Shown one piece after another: positions 1 to 7,591 of a stretch of 10,603 nt of DNA. The notes under the pieces were generated by a model. The model did no database searches, was not told where the DNA came from, and was given only the letters and a program-made list of their open reading frames with translations. The stretch covers positions 1 to 10,603 of the forward strand of contig JAUVUS010000039.1 of assembly GCA_030600865.1 (NCBI GenBank), written 5' to 3'. This DNA comes from Bacteroidales bacterium. GTDB lineage: Bacteria > Bacteroidota > Bacteroidia > Bacteroidales > UBA12077. The position numbers were made by a program, and so were the translations under genes. Position 1 is the first letter of the stretch. Every line of letters starts with the position of its first letter.

Positions 1-1248
1 ATTAATGGTGAGTTTTCATTATTGTATGAGGAATATAGAGAAGCACTACCTTTCTTTCTTGAATTATATGATGCAGGGAGAAGAGATGCCAATATTAAAC
101 ATCGTATAGGCCTTTGTTATTTAAATATCCCTAATCAGAAAGAAAATGCAATAAAATATTTAGAAGAAGCAGTTGAAAATGTTTCTGAAAGTTATGGTGA
201 AGGTATTTATACCGAAAGGGAAGCACCTATCAAAACTTATTTATATTTAGGAATGGCTTATAGGGTAAGCAACAGGCTAGAAGATGCTATTGAAGCTTTT
301 AATAAATACAAAGAATTATTAGATCCGAAAGATGAAGAACAAAATAAAATTGTTAATGCAGAAATTATATCATGTAAAAATGCATTAGAATTAACAAAAA
401 TTCCTACCAGTATCTTTGAGTCTAATTTGGGTAAAAATATTAACACCAAATTTAATAATGTTAATCCATTAGTTTCCGAAGATGAAGAAACCATAGTTTT
501 TGTCAGTGAACTGCGTTTCTACGATGGTATTTTTTCTTCAAAAAAGCGTGACGGAAGATGGTTGCCTGCCAGAAACATTTCCTTAGATTTTGATTCAGAC
601 AATCCATTAACACCGGTATATCTTACAAAAGATGGAAATACCTTGTATCTTAAGAGAAATGATAACGATATTTTTAATTTATATATAAGTAGGTTTAACA
701 ATGGCATATGGGGTGAGCTTGAGAAACTAAGTAATAACATTAATACCAGTGCGGCAGAAACACACGCATGTGTCTCCGATGATGGACTAACTATATACTT
801 TACCAGTAATCGTAAAGGAGGTTTTGGGGGTTTCGATATTTACAAATCAACTATTGACCCTGAAGGAACCTGGGGCCCACCTGAAAACTTAGGAGCTACA
901 GTTAACAGTAGTTTTGACGAAACAACTCCATTTATTACCGAAGATGGAAAAACCTTATATTTTTCATCTAAAGGTCATTTTAATATTGGTGGTTTTGATA
1001 TTTTCATGTCAAAAAAACAAGGTGATAACTGGCAAAAACCTGAAAATCTGGGATTCCCTTTTAATACCACCGATGATGACATTTTCTTTTTCCCTTTAAA
1101 AAATGGAGAAATCGCTTATTATTCGAAATTTAAAAAGACCGGTTATGGCGATAACGATATTTATCGAATACAAATTTTTGAAAGAGAAAATATTCCTGAA
1201 AAGGAAAAAGAGTTAGAAACTCAAAGCAATAACATTTCAGAAAATTAA
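1..1248 (+). CDS. TPR-PD40 repeat exported protein, copy 1 (5' end missing)
   Basis: The reading frame is open to base 1, and the first residues (INGEFSLLYEEYREAL) align inside the TPR region of the two downstream paralogues. The gene therefore starts left of the window; the TTG at 22 is not a believable start. Missing are a signal peptide and roughly 25-30 residues, judged from the paralogues. Of 415 visible residues, about 1-130 are TPR-like helices, including the shared IG-CYL-P-QK--AI-YLE pattern (36-55) and a second AP---YLG-AY pattern (75-100). About 145-390 carry five PD40-type repeats, the clearest being DG-TIYFTSNRKGGFGGFDIY (261-281) and DGKTLYFSSKGHFNIGGFDI (315-334). The tail after the propeller is short and Glu/Asn-rich, with no OmpA domain or membrane helix. 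It probably acts in the periplasm or at the surface as a binding scaffold; the partner is unknown. It is followed by a 129-base spacer and a longer paralogue. Confidence 0.88.
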   Translation: MNGEFSLLYEEYREALPFFLELYDAGRRDANIKHRIGLCYLNIPNQKENAIKYLEEAVENVSESYGEGIYTEREAPIKTYLYLGMAYRVSNRLEDAIEAFNKYKELLDPKDEEQNKIVNAEIISCKNALELTKIPTSIFESNLGKNINTKFNNVNPLVSEDEETIVFVSELRFYDGIFSSKKRDGRWLPARNISLDFDSDNPLTPVYLTKDGNTLYLKRNDNDIFNLYISRFNNGIWGELEKLSNNINTSAAETHACVSDDGLTIYFTSNRKGGFGGFDIYKSTIDPEGTWGPPENLGATVNSSFDETTPFITEDGKTLYFSSKGHFNIGGFDIFMSKKQGDNWQKPENLGFPFNTTDDDIFFFPLKNGEIAYYSKFKKTGYGDNDIYRIQIFERENIPEKEKELETQSNNISEN

Positions 1249-1274
1249 CCTGTATTTTCTAAGCCTTTGTCACA

Positions 1275-1292
1275 TATTTAATTAAGCTTATA
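1275..1292. promoter_or_regulatory. AT-rich motif shared with the amn upstream region
   Basis: TATTTAATTAAGCTTATA here matches 6757-6774 (TATTTAATTAAGTTTATA) at 17 of 18 bases and contains the palindrome TTAATTAA. Both copies lie upstream of a plus-strand start, 85 and 34 bases before the ATG. It could be a promoter-associated or protein-binding element, but in DNA this AT-rich chance similarity is quite possible. A weak -7-like TAATTTCG at 1345-1352 (Bacteroidota consensus TAnnTTTG) lies nearer the gene but has no TTTG at the expected -33 spacing. Confidence 0.25.
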
Positions 1293-1377
1293 TAATTTTA
1301 GCGAAGATTATAACACTATACGCGAAATTTTCATTATTTTTATCTAATTTCGTATTTTTTATAAATAAAGATTTTAT

Positions 1378-4317
1378 ATGAAAAGGATAATCATACTCAT
1401 ATTTTTGAGTATTATATTTATATCTAAAACATTTTCTCAAGAATATTATGAACTTGAAGAAATATTTCTGGACGCAGACTCATGGTTTTTTTACGAAGAT
1501 TATGAAGAAGCATTACCATTATTTTTAAGGGTACTTGAAGCTGATTCTTTAAATCATAATGTAATGTATAAAATTGGTTTCTGTTACCTTCATATACCAG
1601 GACAAAAAGCTAAATCGATTCCTTATCTAGAAAATGCAATAAATAAAACAACATTCAATTATCGAAATAATACTTATGCGGAAAAGTTAGCTCCTGTTGA
1701 TGCTCTGTTTTACCTGGGTAATGCCTATTTAGTGAATAATAGAATTAACGAAGCTATTGATGCATATACGGGTTTCCAAAATGCTATTACCCGAACACAA
1801 AAAGTTGCCAATAAAGACCTTTACGATACTGATTACCTTGACAGGCAATTTGATGCTTGCCGTAATGCAATACAATTTGAATACAATCCTGTAAATTTTA
1901 TAGCCAGTAATATTGGGAATAAAATTAATACCAGATTTAATGAATTTAATGCAGTGGTTTCTGGCGATGGCAACACCATGGTTTTTACTGCTGCTCTCCA
2001 ATTTTATGATGCCATTTTTTACTCTAAAAAAGATAGCAGTGGGCAATGGAGCTATCCCATTAACCTTATGGGACAATTAGGCATTGATGATAATAGTGCC
2101 ACTACAGGTTTATCGTACGATGGTACAGAACTATATATATATCGCGATGATGATTTCGATGGCAATATTTATGTTAGCTACTTTAAAAATGGGTTTTGGA
2201 CTAAAGTTCGAAAACTGGGAGAAAACATCAATACAAAATACTGGGAATCACATGCTTCACTATCTCCTGACAATCAAAAACTGTACTTTGTAAGTAATCG
2301 CGAAAATGGTTATGGCGATTTAGACATATATATTTCTGAAAGGGCTACCGACACAACCTGGGGAAAAGCAACTAATTTAGGAAGTATAATTAATACACGA
2401 TGGAATGAAAACACTCCATTTTTAACACCCGATGGAAAAAGACTTTTCTTTAGTTCTGAAGGACATTCAGGAATGGGTGGATATGATATATTCTACTCAG
2501 AGCTTAATAGTAGCGGAGAGTGGATGGATCCTGTAAACATTGGTTATCCTATAAATACAACTGACGATGATGTTTTCTTTGTTCCTTATGAGAAAGGACA
2601 CTTTGCGTATTGCTCACAATTCTCGAAAAAAGGATATGGAGGTCAGGATATTTATCACTTCCAATTATTTAATATCCCCGAATACAATAATTTCTTGATT
2701 GAAGGTATTTTAGAAATGGATAATGAAATCGACCGAAATAAAAAAGATTTCAGTATTAACATTATCGATAAAGCTGGACAAGATACAATTGTAATTCTTA
2801 AACCTGATAAAGATGATTTGAATTATCAATACCAAACACCTTTGGGTGTAAATCATCTTGTGTTTGAAAGTACTTTTGATGAAAATGAAACACAATATTA
2901 TATTTCTGCCGCTTATGATATTAAAGAAATTTTCCTTTCATCAGTTGAGGAAAAACCTGAAGCACTTGCTTTAGGTGATACAATGCCCAATATTATTTTA
3001 GATACAAATTTACTTCATACAGATCAGGCAAATATTAAAATAAAATTATCATTACAAAAGGGCAATAAGTTATATGTAAACACTTATTATAAAGACCAGT
3101 TAATTAATTCTGAAGAGTTTGATATTAAGAAAAATGATTTCATATATGAATACAAACCATTAATAGGTGAAAGTAAAATCAAATTTAAACTTATTGATAA
3201 AAATAATAATGTTAAAACAGAAGTAGTTACTGTTTCTTACTTACCAAAAGATACACAAGCCGAATTAAGTATTATTGATAAGATAGTTAGTCTGGGAGCA
3301 AATGGTGATAAAACTGTAAAAATTAAATTATCGGTTGAACGAGGTTCAAAACTATTTGTTGAAACTTTTGTTGACGATAAACTAATTAGTACTGAAACTT
3401 TTGATATAAAGAAAGAAAGCTTTGTTTATGAATTTGAACCAAAAGGAGAAAAAAGTAAACTTAATTTCAAACTGGTTGATAAGCATAATAATGTTAAAAA
3501 CGAAGAGGTTATTATCTCACATACTCCAATTAATAAAGATTTTGCCGAAGTATTAACCGGAATAAACACATTTAATAGCGAAGGATTTCAAAGCTTAATT
3601 AACACTTCTGAAATAAAATCAGCAAGTTCTGTAGAAAGTTTAGTTAATCAAATTTATGCTAAAGCTGCTGCTTTAGGTTTGTCAAAAGAACAGGCTCAAG
3701 CGTTAATTATTGCATTAGCTATTAATTCGACTGATAATACTCCTGAATTTATTGAAGCATTATTAGGCCTTGCCAGTGGAGATTTAAAAGAAGTATTGGA
3801 TTCGGTTAATATTAATAAAAATAGTTTTGAAAATAATTTAGCTGTAATTCAACATCTTGAATTAAAATCAGAAACTAAAGATTATAATAATAATGATATT
3901 ATAAAATTGCTTGAAGATTATTTACAAAACTCTGGAATATCTGTACCAATTTTATTGGCTAATCTTGAGAATTTATTGAAAACTGACATAGCAAGTGTTT
4001 TAACTAACATAGATGCAACAGCTATTGATATTATTACATTGGATGATTTCAAAAAATATCTCATAAATTCAAATAAATATACTGAGGACGAACTTAAACA
4101 ATTATTTGCTATTATGGAAGGTTTGATTATAGCATCAAAAGCTTCTAAAGAGTTCGTAACACCAGATGATGAAACTCCAACAGCAACAAAAGATACTGAT
4201 AAAGAAAAGAATATATGGATGATTCTATATATTAGTATCGCTGGTATACTTCTTGGATTAATTATAATCTATTTTAATCGCAGACAGAATAAGGATAACA
4301 AAAAAAGAAGCATATAA
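1378..4317 (+). CDS. Large TPR-PD40 protein with beta-repeat, helical and C-terminal membrane segments (copy 2)
   Basis: This 979-residue exported protein of unknown function is a paralogue of its two neighbours. Residues 1-20/21 are a signal peptide (basic MKR, hydrophobic core, KTFSQ junction). TPR-like helices span about 25-165. Five PD40-type repeats span about 175-430, for example DNQKLYFVSN and DGKRLFFSSEGHSGMGGYDI, each followed by a W----N-G--INT strand. Residues 438-515 look like a degenerate beta-sandwich, possibly like the carboxypeptidase-regulatory domain that follows the propeller in PorE proteins (inference). Residues 553-625 and 647-719 are two copies of one beta module. Residues 720-925 are mostly helical. 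Residues 946-966 form a single transmembrane helix followed by a Lys/Arg-rich tail, predicting inner-membrane anchoring with the bulk in the periplasm. There is no OmpA domain. The ATG at 1378 directly precedes the signal peptide. Confidence is high for the gene and domains, low for any role. Confidence 0.92.
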   Translation: MKRIIILIFLSIIFISKTFSQEYYELEEIFLDADSWFFYEDYEEALPLFLRVLEADSLNHNVMYKIGFCYLHIPGQKAKSIPYLENAINKTTFNYRNNTYAEKLAPVDALFYLGNAYLVNNRINEAIDAYTGFQNAITRTQKVANKDLYDTDYLDRQFDACRNAIQFEYNPVNFIASNIGNKINTRFNEFNAVVSGDGNTMVFTAALQFYDAIFYSKKDSSGQWSYPINLMGQLGIDDNSATTGLSYDGTELYIYRDDDFDGNIYVSYFKNGFWTKVRKLGENINTKYWESHASLSPDNQKLYFVSNRENGYGDLDIYISERATDTTWGKATNLGSIINTRWNENTPFLTPDGKRLFFSSEGHSGMGGYDIFYSELNSSGEWMDPVNIGYPINTTDDDVFFVPYEKGHFAYCSQFSKKGYGGQDIYHFQLFNIPEYNNFLIEGILEMDNEIDRNKKDFSINIIDKAGQDTIVILKPDKDDLNYQYQTPLGVNHLVFESTFDENETQYYISAAYDIKEIFLSSVEEKPEALALGDTMPNIILDTNLLHTDQANIKIKLSLQKGNKLYVNTYYKDQLINSEEFDIKKNDFIYEYKPLIGESKIKFKLIDKNNNVKTEVVTVSYLPKDTQAELSIIDKIVSLGANGDKTVKIKLSVERGSKLFVETFVDDKLISTETFDIKKESFVYEFEPKGEKSKLNFKLVDKHNNVKNEEVIISHTPINKDFAEVLTGINTFNSEGFQSLINTSEIKSASSVESLVNQIYAKAAALGLSKEQAQALIIALAINSTDNTPEFIEALLGLASGDLKEVLDSVNINKNSFENNLAVIQHLELKSETKDYNNNDIIKLLEDYLQNSGISVPILLANLENLLKTDIASVLTNIDATAIDIITLDDFKKYLINSNKYTEDELKQLFAIMEGLIIASKASKEFVTPDDETPTATKDTDKEKNIWMILYISIAGILLGLIIIYFNRRQNKDNKKRSI
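3034..3534 (+). repeat. Internal duplication: two 73-residue beta modules in copy 2
   Basis: Residues 553-625 (bases 3034-3252) and 647-719 (bases 3316-3534) align without gaps, 38 of 73 identical by hand count. Shared landmarks are KIKLS, GxKLxV, the FDIKK core, FxYE, FKLxDKxNNVK and a closing proline. Alternating hydrophobic residues suggest an Ig-like or other beta-sandwich fold; I do not recognise the family. The modules are joined by about 21 residues. The short paralogues on either side lack them. Confidence 0.85.
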
Positions 4318-4391
4318 TTAAGCATAAAAACTGGTTTTTTTTGTTTAATGTAAGTAAATTGTTCCTGTTTAATTATCTTATCTACTGTATT

Positions 4392-5684
4392 ATGAAAAAG
4401 ATATTATTGGCTGCATTAATTATTTTTATTGCCTCTCATGCATCGTTTTCACAAAATAAAGATGCATTAAAGGAAGCCTTTTCTGATGCTGAATATTATA
4501 TTTTATTCGAAGATTATAATGAAGCATTATCCTTATATTTAAATATTTATAAAAACGGTATAGATAATGCTTACATAAAACACCGAATTGGTGAATGTTA
4601 TTTACAGCTTCCCGGGCAAAAACACAAATCAATTCCTTATTTAGAAGAAGCGTGCAATGATCTTTCAAAATCAATCAAAGAGGGATCTTTTAAAGAGACA
4701 AAAGCTCCATATAGAACACTGTTCTATTTAGCCTGCGCATATCAGACTAACAATCAGCTTGATAAAGCCATTGAAACTTTCGAAAAATTTATAGAGCTTG
4801 TATCAACCCAGAAGAATTATAATATCGATTATGTTGATAAACAAATTCAATCGTGTAATGCTGCCAAAGAACTAATTAGCAAACCACTTACTGTCACTGA
4901 AGTTAATATTGGGAATCTAATAAATAATAAATTCTCAAATATAAGACCTGCTGTTTCATCAGATGAAAAGTCTATGGTATACATATCAAAGTTAAAATTC
5001 TATGATGCTATATTATACTCAAAGAAAGTAGGAGAACATTGGATTGCCCCTGTTAACATTTCACCCGATTTGCAATCTGATGGTGATTATTATACATGTT
5101 TTTTATCTGCCAATGGAAAAACCTTGGTTCTTTATAGACACGATAATTTTAATAGTGATATATACATAAGCCGTTCGGAAGGGGACAAATGGTCTGTTCC
5201 CGAGAAATTAAATAAAAATGTTAATTCGAAATTTCATGAAACATTTGCATCTCTGTCTAATGATGGTAAAACTATTTATTTCGTGAGTAATAGAAAAGGC
5301 GGGTTTGGTGGTACTGATATTTATAAATGCGTATTCGATGAAAAGATAAAGGACTGGGGCGAAGCAATTAATCTTGGAAGCGAAATAAATACACCATTTA
5401 ATGAAGAAACACCAGTAATTTCTGAAGACGGTAAAACCTTGTACTTTAGTTCGCAGGGACATTATAACATGGGTGGATTTGATATTTTTTTAACACAAAA
5501 TATTGAAAAAAATATATGGTCCAAACCTGTAAACATTGGATATCCTATAAATTCTACCGATGATGACTTGTTTTATTACCCAATCGGAGATGGTAAAAAT
5601 GCATATATCTCAAAATATGACGAAAACGGTTTTGGGCAAGAAGATATTATAAAACTTGAAATCAGTACAACAGCGAATCGTTAA
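4392..5684 (+). CDS. TPR-PD40 repeat exported protein, copy 3 (short form)
   Basis: A 430-residue exported protein. I place the start at ATG 4392 because it directly precedes a clean signal peptide (MKKILLAALIIFIASHASFS, cleavage before Q21). The frame can be extended upstream to a TTG at 4341, but those 17 residues would precede the signal peptide and are unlikely to be translated. Residues 22-160 are TPR-like, with IGECYLQLPGQKHKSIPYLE at 66-85 and AP---LFYLACAYQTNNQLDKAI at 105-127. Residues 170-425 carry five PD40-type repeats, including DGKTIYFVSNRKGGFGGTDI (291-310) and DGKTLYFSSQGHYNMGGFDI (346-365). The protein ends just after the propeller, with no OmpA domain, beta modules or membrane helix. 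It lies 74 bases after copy 2 and 23 bases before a GNAT gene. The likely location is the periplasm or outer surface; substrate or partner is unknown. Confidence 0.9.
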   Translation: MKKILLAALIIFIASHASFSQNKDALKEAFSDAEYYILFEDYNEALSLYLNIYKNGIDNAYIKHRIGECYLQLPGQKHKSIPYLEEACNDLSKSIKEGSFKETKAPYRTLFYLACAYQTNNQLDKAIETFEKFIELVSTQKNYNIDYVDKQIQSCNAAKELISKPLTVTEVNIGNLINNKFSNIRPAVSSDEKSMVYISKLKFYDAILYSKKVGEHWIAPVNISPDLQSDGDYYTCFLSANGKTLVLYRHDNFNSDIYISRSEGDKWSVPEKLNKNVNSKFHETFASLSNDGKTIYFVSNRKGGFGGTDIYKCVFDEKIKDWGEAINLGSEINTPFNEETPVISEDGKTLYFSSQGHYNMGGFDIFLTQNIEKNIWSKPVNIGYPINSTDDDLFYYPIGDGKNAYISKYDENGFGQEDIIKLEISTTANR

Positions 5685-5707
5685 TATTGATAATAAAAAT
5701 ATAAATA

Positions 5708-6262
5708 TTGGCAAACACGCAATCAGATATACTTTCCGGAAAGATAACCAGATTAAGAGCTATTGAACCAAATGATATTGATTCTATTTATTCATGGGAA
5801 AATGATAGTTCTATCTGGCAGTTAAGCAATACTGTTGCTCCCTTTTCAAAGTATGTCATTAAACAATTTATAGAGAATTCGCATCAGGATATTTTCCAGC
5901 TTAAACAAATACGATTAATGATTGAAAAAACTGATGATAAAGTAATCCAAACCATTGGTTCAATTGACTTATTTGACTTCGAACCAATGCATAAACGTGC
6001 AGGAGTTGGCATTTTAATAGCAAATAAAACAGATAGGAAAAAAGGTTATGCATCTGATGCCTTAGATGTACTAATTAAATATAGTTTCCATAGCCTGCAA
6101 TTGCATCAGCTTTATTGCAATATTACTGAAGATAATATCGACAGCTTAAATTTATTCCAAAGCAAAGGTTTTAAACTAATTGGCACAAAAAGAGACTGGC
6201 TTATATTTCCTCAAGGGAAGAAAGATGAGTTTATGTTTCAACTAATCAACAAAGATAATTAA
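5708..6262 (+). CDS. GNAT-family N-acetyltransferase (RimJ/RimL/SpeG-like)
   Basis: A 184-residue acetyl-CoA-dependent N-acetyltransferase. The N-terminus has the usual G-ITRLRAIEPNDID--Y-WEND start of the fold (11-33). The central strand GVGILIANK (99-107) leads into the pyrophosphate-binding loop RKKGYA (110-115), and NIDSLNLFQSKGFKLIG (143-159) is the typical late helix and strand. The start is taken as TTG 5708: an in-frame stop lies at 5702-5704 and the next in-frame ATG (about residue 71) would remove the N-terminal third. The order of motifs resembles spermidine or ribosomal-protein acetyltransferases, but the acceptor cannot be told from sequence. It lies 23 bases after the third PD40 gene and may be read through from it. 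It converges with the minus-strand gene ending at 6289, leaving 26 bases with no convincing terminator. Confidence 0.88.
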   Translation: MANTQSDILSGKITRLRAIEPNDIDSIYSWENDSSIWQLSNTVAPFSKYVIKQFIENSHQDIFQLKQIRLMIEKTDDKVIQTIGSIDLFDFEPMHKRAGVGILIANKTDRKKGYASDALDVLIKYSFHSLQLHQLYCNITEDNIDSLNLFQSKGFKLIGTKRDWLIFPQGKKDEFMFQLINKDN

Positions 6263-6288
6263 CCAATCAATTTCATTTGTTATTTTAA

Positions 6289-6744
6289 CTAGATTGATAT
6301 TGTATTAAATTCCGGCACTTCCTTTAAAAAAAAGTAATCCTGTTTTTCATAATTAATCTTGCAACAATAATGATCTAAGCCATTGGATACAATTAAAAAT
6401 TCAACATTTAATTTCATATTATATCTTGCAATCTGATCAAATACTTTTTGGTTAATCTTTATATCAGGTGCTTTAAATTCAAGAATCAAAAAAGGCAAGC
6501 CTTTTTTATTATAAATAACAGCATCGCTCCTTTTTGATAAGTTATTAAGTTTAAACTCCATCTCAACAGCAATTAACGAGGCAGGATATTTTTTGTCTTC
6601 AACAAGGAATCTTAGAAAATTTTGCCGAACCCACTCCTCAGGAGTTAATATCACAAATTTCTTTCGAATAAAATCAAAAATGTATTTTCTTTGTTCTATT
6701 AATTTTATATTGAATGAATAAGTTGGTAAATTTAACCTCTCCAT
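6289..6744 (-). CDS. Stand-alone HsdR_N-type PD-(D/E)xK protein
   Basis: A 151-residue protein resembling the N-terminal nuclease domain of type I restriction enzyme R subunits (HSDR_N_2 family), with no helicase or motor part. Candidate active-site residues are in the order expected for the PD-(D/E)xK fold: E36/E37 in TPEEWVRQ, D74 in RSDAVIYN, the E89-F-K91 pair in ILEFKAPD, and Q104 in FDQIARYN. All key residues look intact, so it may bind or cut nucleic acid, but the true function is unknown. No hsdM or hsdS gene is in view. As I recall, small proteins of this type occur widely in Bacteroidota near holA, which fits a housekeeping rather than a defence role. The ATG at 6744 is followed by a compact N-terminus; the stop is TAG. 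It diverges from amn across 64 AT-rich bases, which could hold promoters for both directions. Confidence 0.85.
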   Translation of the reverse strand: MERLNLPTYSFNIKLIEQRKYIFDFIRKKFVILTPEEWVRQNFLRFLVEDKKYPASLIAVEMEFKLNNLSKRSDAVIYNKKGLPFLILEFKAPDIKINQKVFDQIARYNMKLNVEFLIVSNGLDHYCCKINYEKQDYFFLKEVPEFNTISI

Positions 6745-6756
6745 ATAAAACCTGCT

Positions 6757-6774
6757 TATTTAATTAAGTTTATA
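6757..6774. promoter_or_regulatory. AT-rich motif in the divergent HsdR_N / amn spacer
   Basis: TATTTAATTAAGTTTATA lies in the 64-base spacer between two divergent genes and matches 1275-1292 at 17 of 18 bases. It contains the palindrome TTAATTAA. Its position would suit a shared regulatory or promoter element, but no full Bacteroidota -33/-7 pair (TTTG, TAnnTTTG) can be read on either strand here. Confidence 0.25.
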
Positions 6775-6808
6775 AAAATAAGAAAGAATTAAAACAAAAT
6801 ACCATCCT

Positions 6809-7579
6809 ATGAAAACAAAAGATGAAATAGTAAAAGATTGGTTACCCAGATATACAGGATGTGCGCTTGATCAATTCGGGGAATATATTTTATTAACCAA
6901 TTTTTCTCATTACCTGGAATTATTTGCAGAATGGAACAATGTGGAAATCATTGACCCAAACGCTAATATGCAATGTGCTACTGCTGATGGAATAACAATG
7001 ATTGACTTTGGAATGGGAAGCGCTAATGCTGCAACAATAATGGATTTATTAAGTGCGATTAACCCTAAAGCTGCTCTGTTTCTTGGTAAATGCGGAGGAT
7101 TAAAAAAGAAAAATGAACTGGGTGATTTGATAATCCCAATTGCCGCCATTCGCAGCGAAGGAACTTCAAATGATTTTTTACCACCTGAGATTCCTGCTTT
7201 GCCTGCTTTTGCACTACAAATGGCCGTTTCCAGTGCTATACGAAAACACAAAAGAGATTATTATACCGGTACTGTATTTACTACCAATAAACGTGTTTGG
7301 GAATACGATGAACGATTTAAAAAATATCTGCAAAAAACCCGATCAATGGCAATTGATATGGAAACAGCAACTATCTTTGTGGTAGGCTTTGCCAATGAAA
7401 TACCAACAGGAGCACTTCTACTGGTTACTGATCAACCGATGATTTCGACCGGTGTTAAAACTTCGAGAAGTGATAAACTGGTAACTGAAAAATACGTTGA
7501 CGATCATGTTAAAATTGCTATTGAAGCGTTAAAAGAAATTAGAGAAAATAAAGAATCTGTTAAACATTTACGTTTTTAA
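6809..7579 (+). CDS. amn: AMP nucleosidase (short, Bacteroidota type)
   Basis: A 256-residue phosphorylase-fold (PNP_UDP_1) enzyme expected to hydrolyse AMP to adenine and ribose 5-phosphate in purine salvage or adenylate control in the cytoplasm. Landmarks are GMGSANAA (68-75), LFLGKCGGL (90-98), the substrate-ribose motif MAIDMETATIF (180-190), and VTDQP (206-210), whose D208 corresponds to the catalytic base-protonating Asp of the family. It is about half the length of the E. coli enzyme (about 484 residues), lacking that protein's N-terminal regulatory domain; this short form is usual in Bacteroidota, so it is not a truncation. The ATG at 6809 gives a full-length domain. It heads a tight run of plus-strand genes, 12 bases before holA. 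A related nucleoside phosphorylase is the main alternative. Confidence 0.88.
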   Translation: MKTKDEIVKDWLPRYTGCALDQFGEYILLTNFSHYLELFAEWNNVEIIDPNANMQCATADGITMIDFGMGSANAATIMDLLSAINPKAALFLGKCGGLKKKNELGDLIIPIAAIRSEGTSNDFLPPEIPALPAFALQMAVSSAIRKHKRDYYTGTVFTTNKRVWEYDERFKKYLQKTRSMAIDMETATIFVVGFANEIPTGALLLVTDQPMISTGVKTSRSDKLVTEKYVDDHVKIAIEALKEIRENKESVKHLRF

Positions 7580-7591
7580 TAGAGTTTTAAT

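Noticed and set aside
22..24. TTG as the start of the first PD40 gene
   Set aside because: The frame is open to the window edge and the upstream residues align with the paralogues, so the gene is cut by the window, not started here.
1266..1300. Bacteroidota promoter TTTG ... TAATTTTA before the large PD40 gene
   Set aside because: The spacing is 23 rather than about 19 bases and the last -7 base is wrong; in such AT-rich DNA this is not convincing.
1729..2076. Minus-strand open frame of 115 codons inside the large PD40 gene
   Set aside because: It lies wholly opposite a strongly supported coding sequence and its translation shows no recognisable motif.
4324..4343. Terminator after the large PD40 gene (AAAAAC-TG-GTTTTT then Ts)
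   Set aside because: The loop would be only two bases and the stem is nearly all A-T; it cannot be supported as a real hairpin.
4341..4391. Upstream extension of the third PD40 gene to a TTG start
   Set aside because: It would place 17 residues ahead of a perfect signal peptide starting MKKILLAALI; ATG 4392 is much more likely.
6263..6298. Bidirectional terminator between the convergent GNAT and HsdR_N genes (ATCAAT / ATTGAT)
   Set aside because: The stem is only six AT-rich pairs with a 21-base loop and no T-run directly after it.
6289..6744. Remnant of a type I restriction-modification locus
   Set aside because: The frame is intact, a plausible full-length small domain, with housekeeping neighbours and no hsdM, hsdS or helicase fragments.
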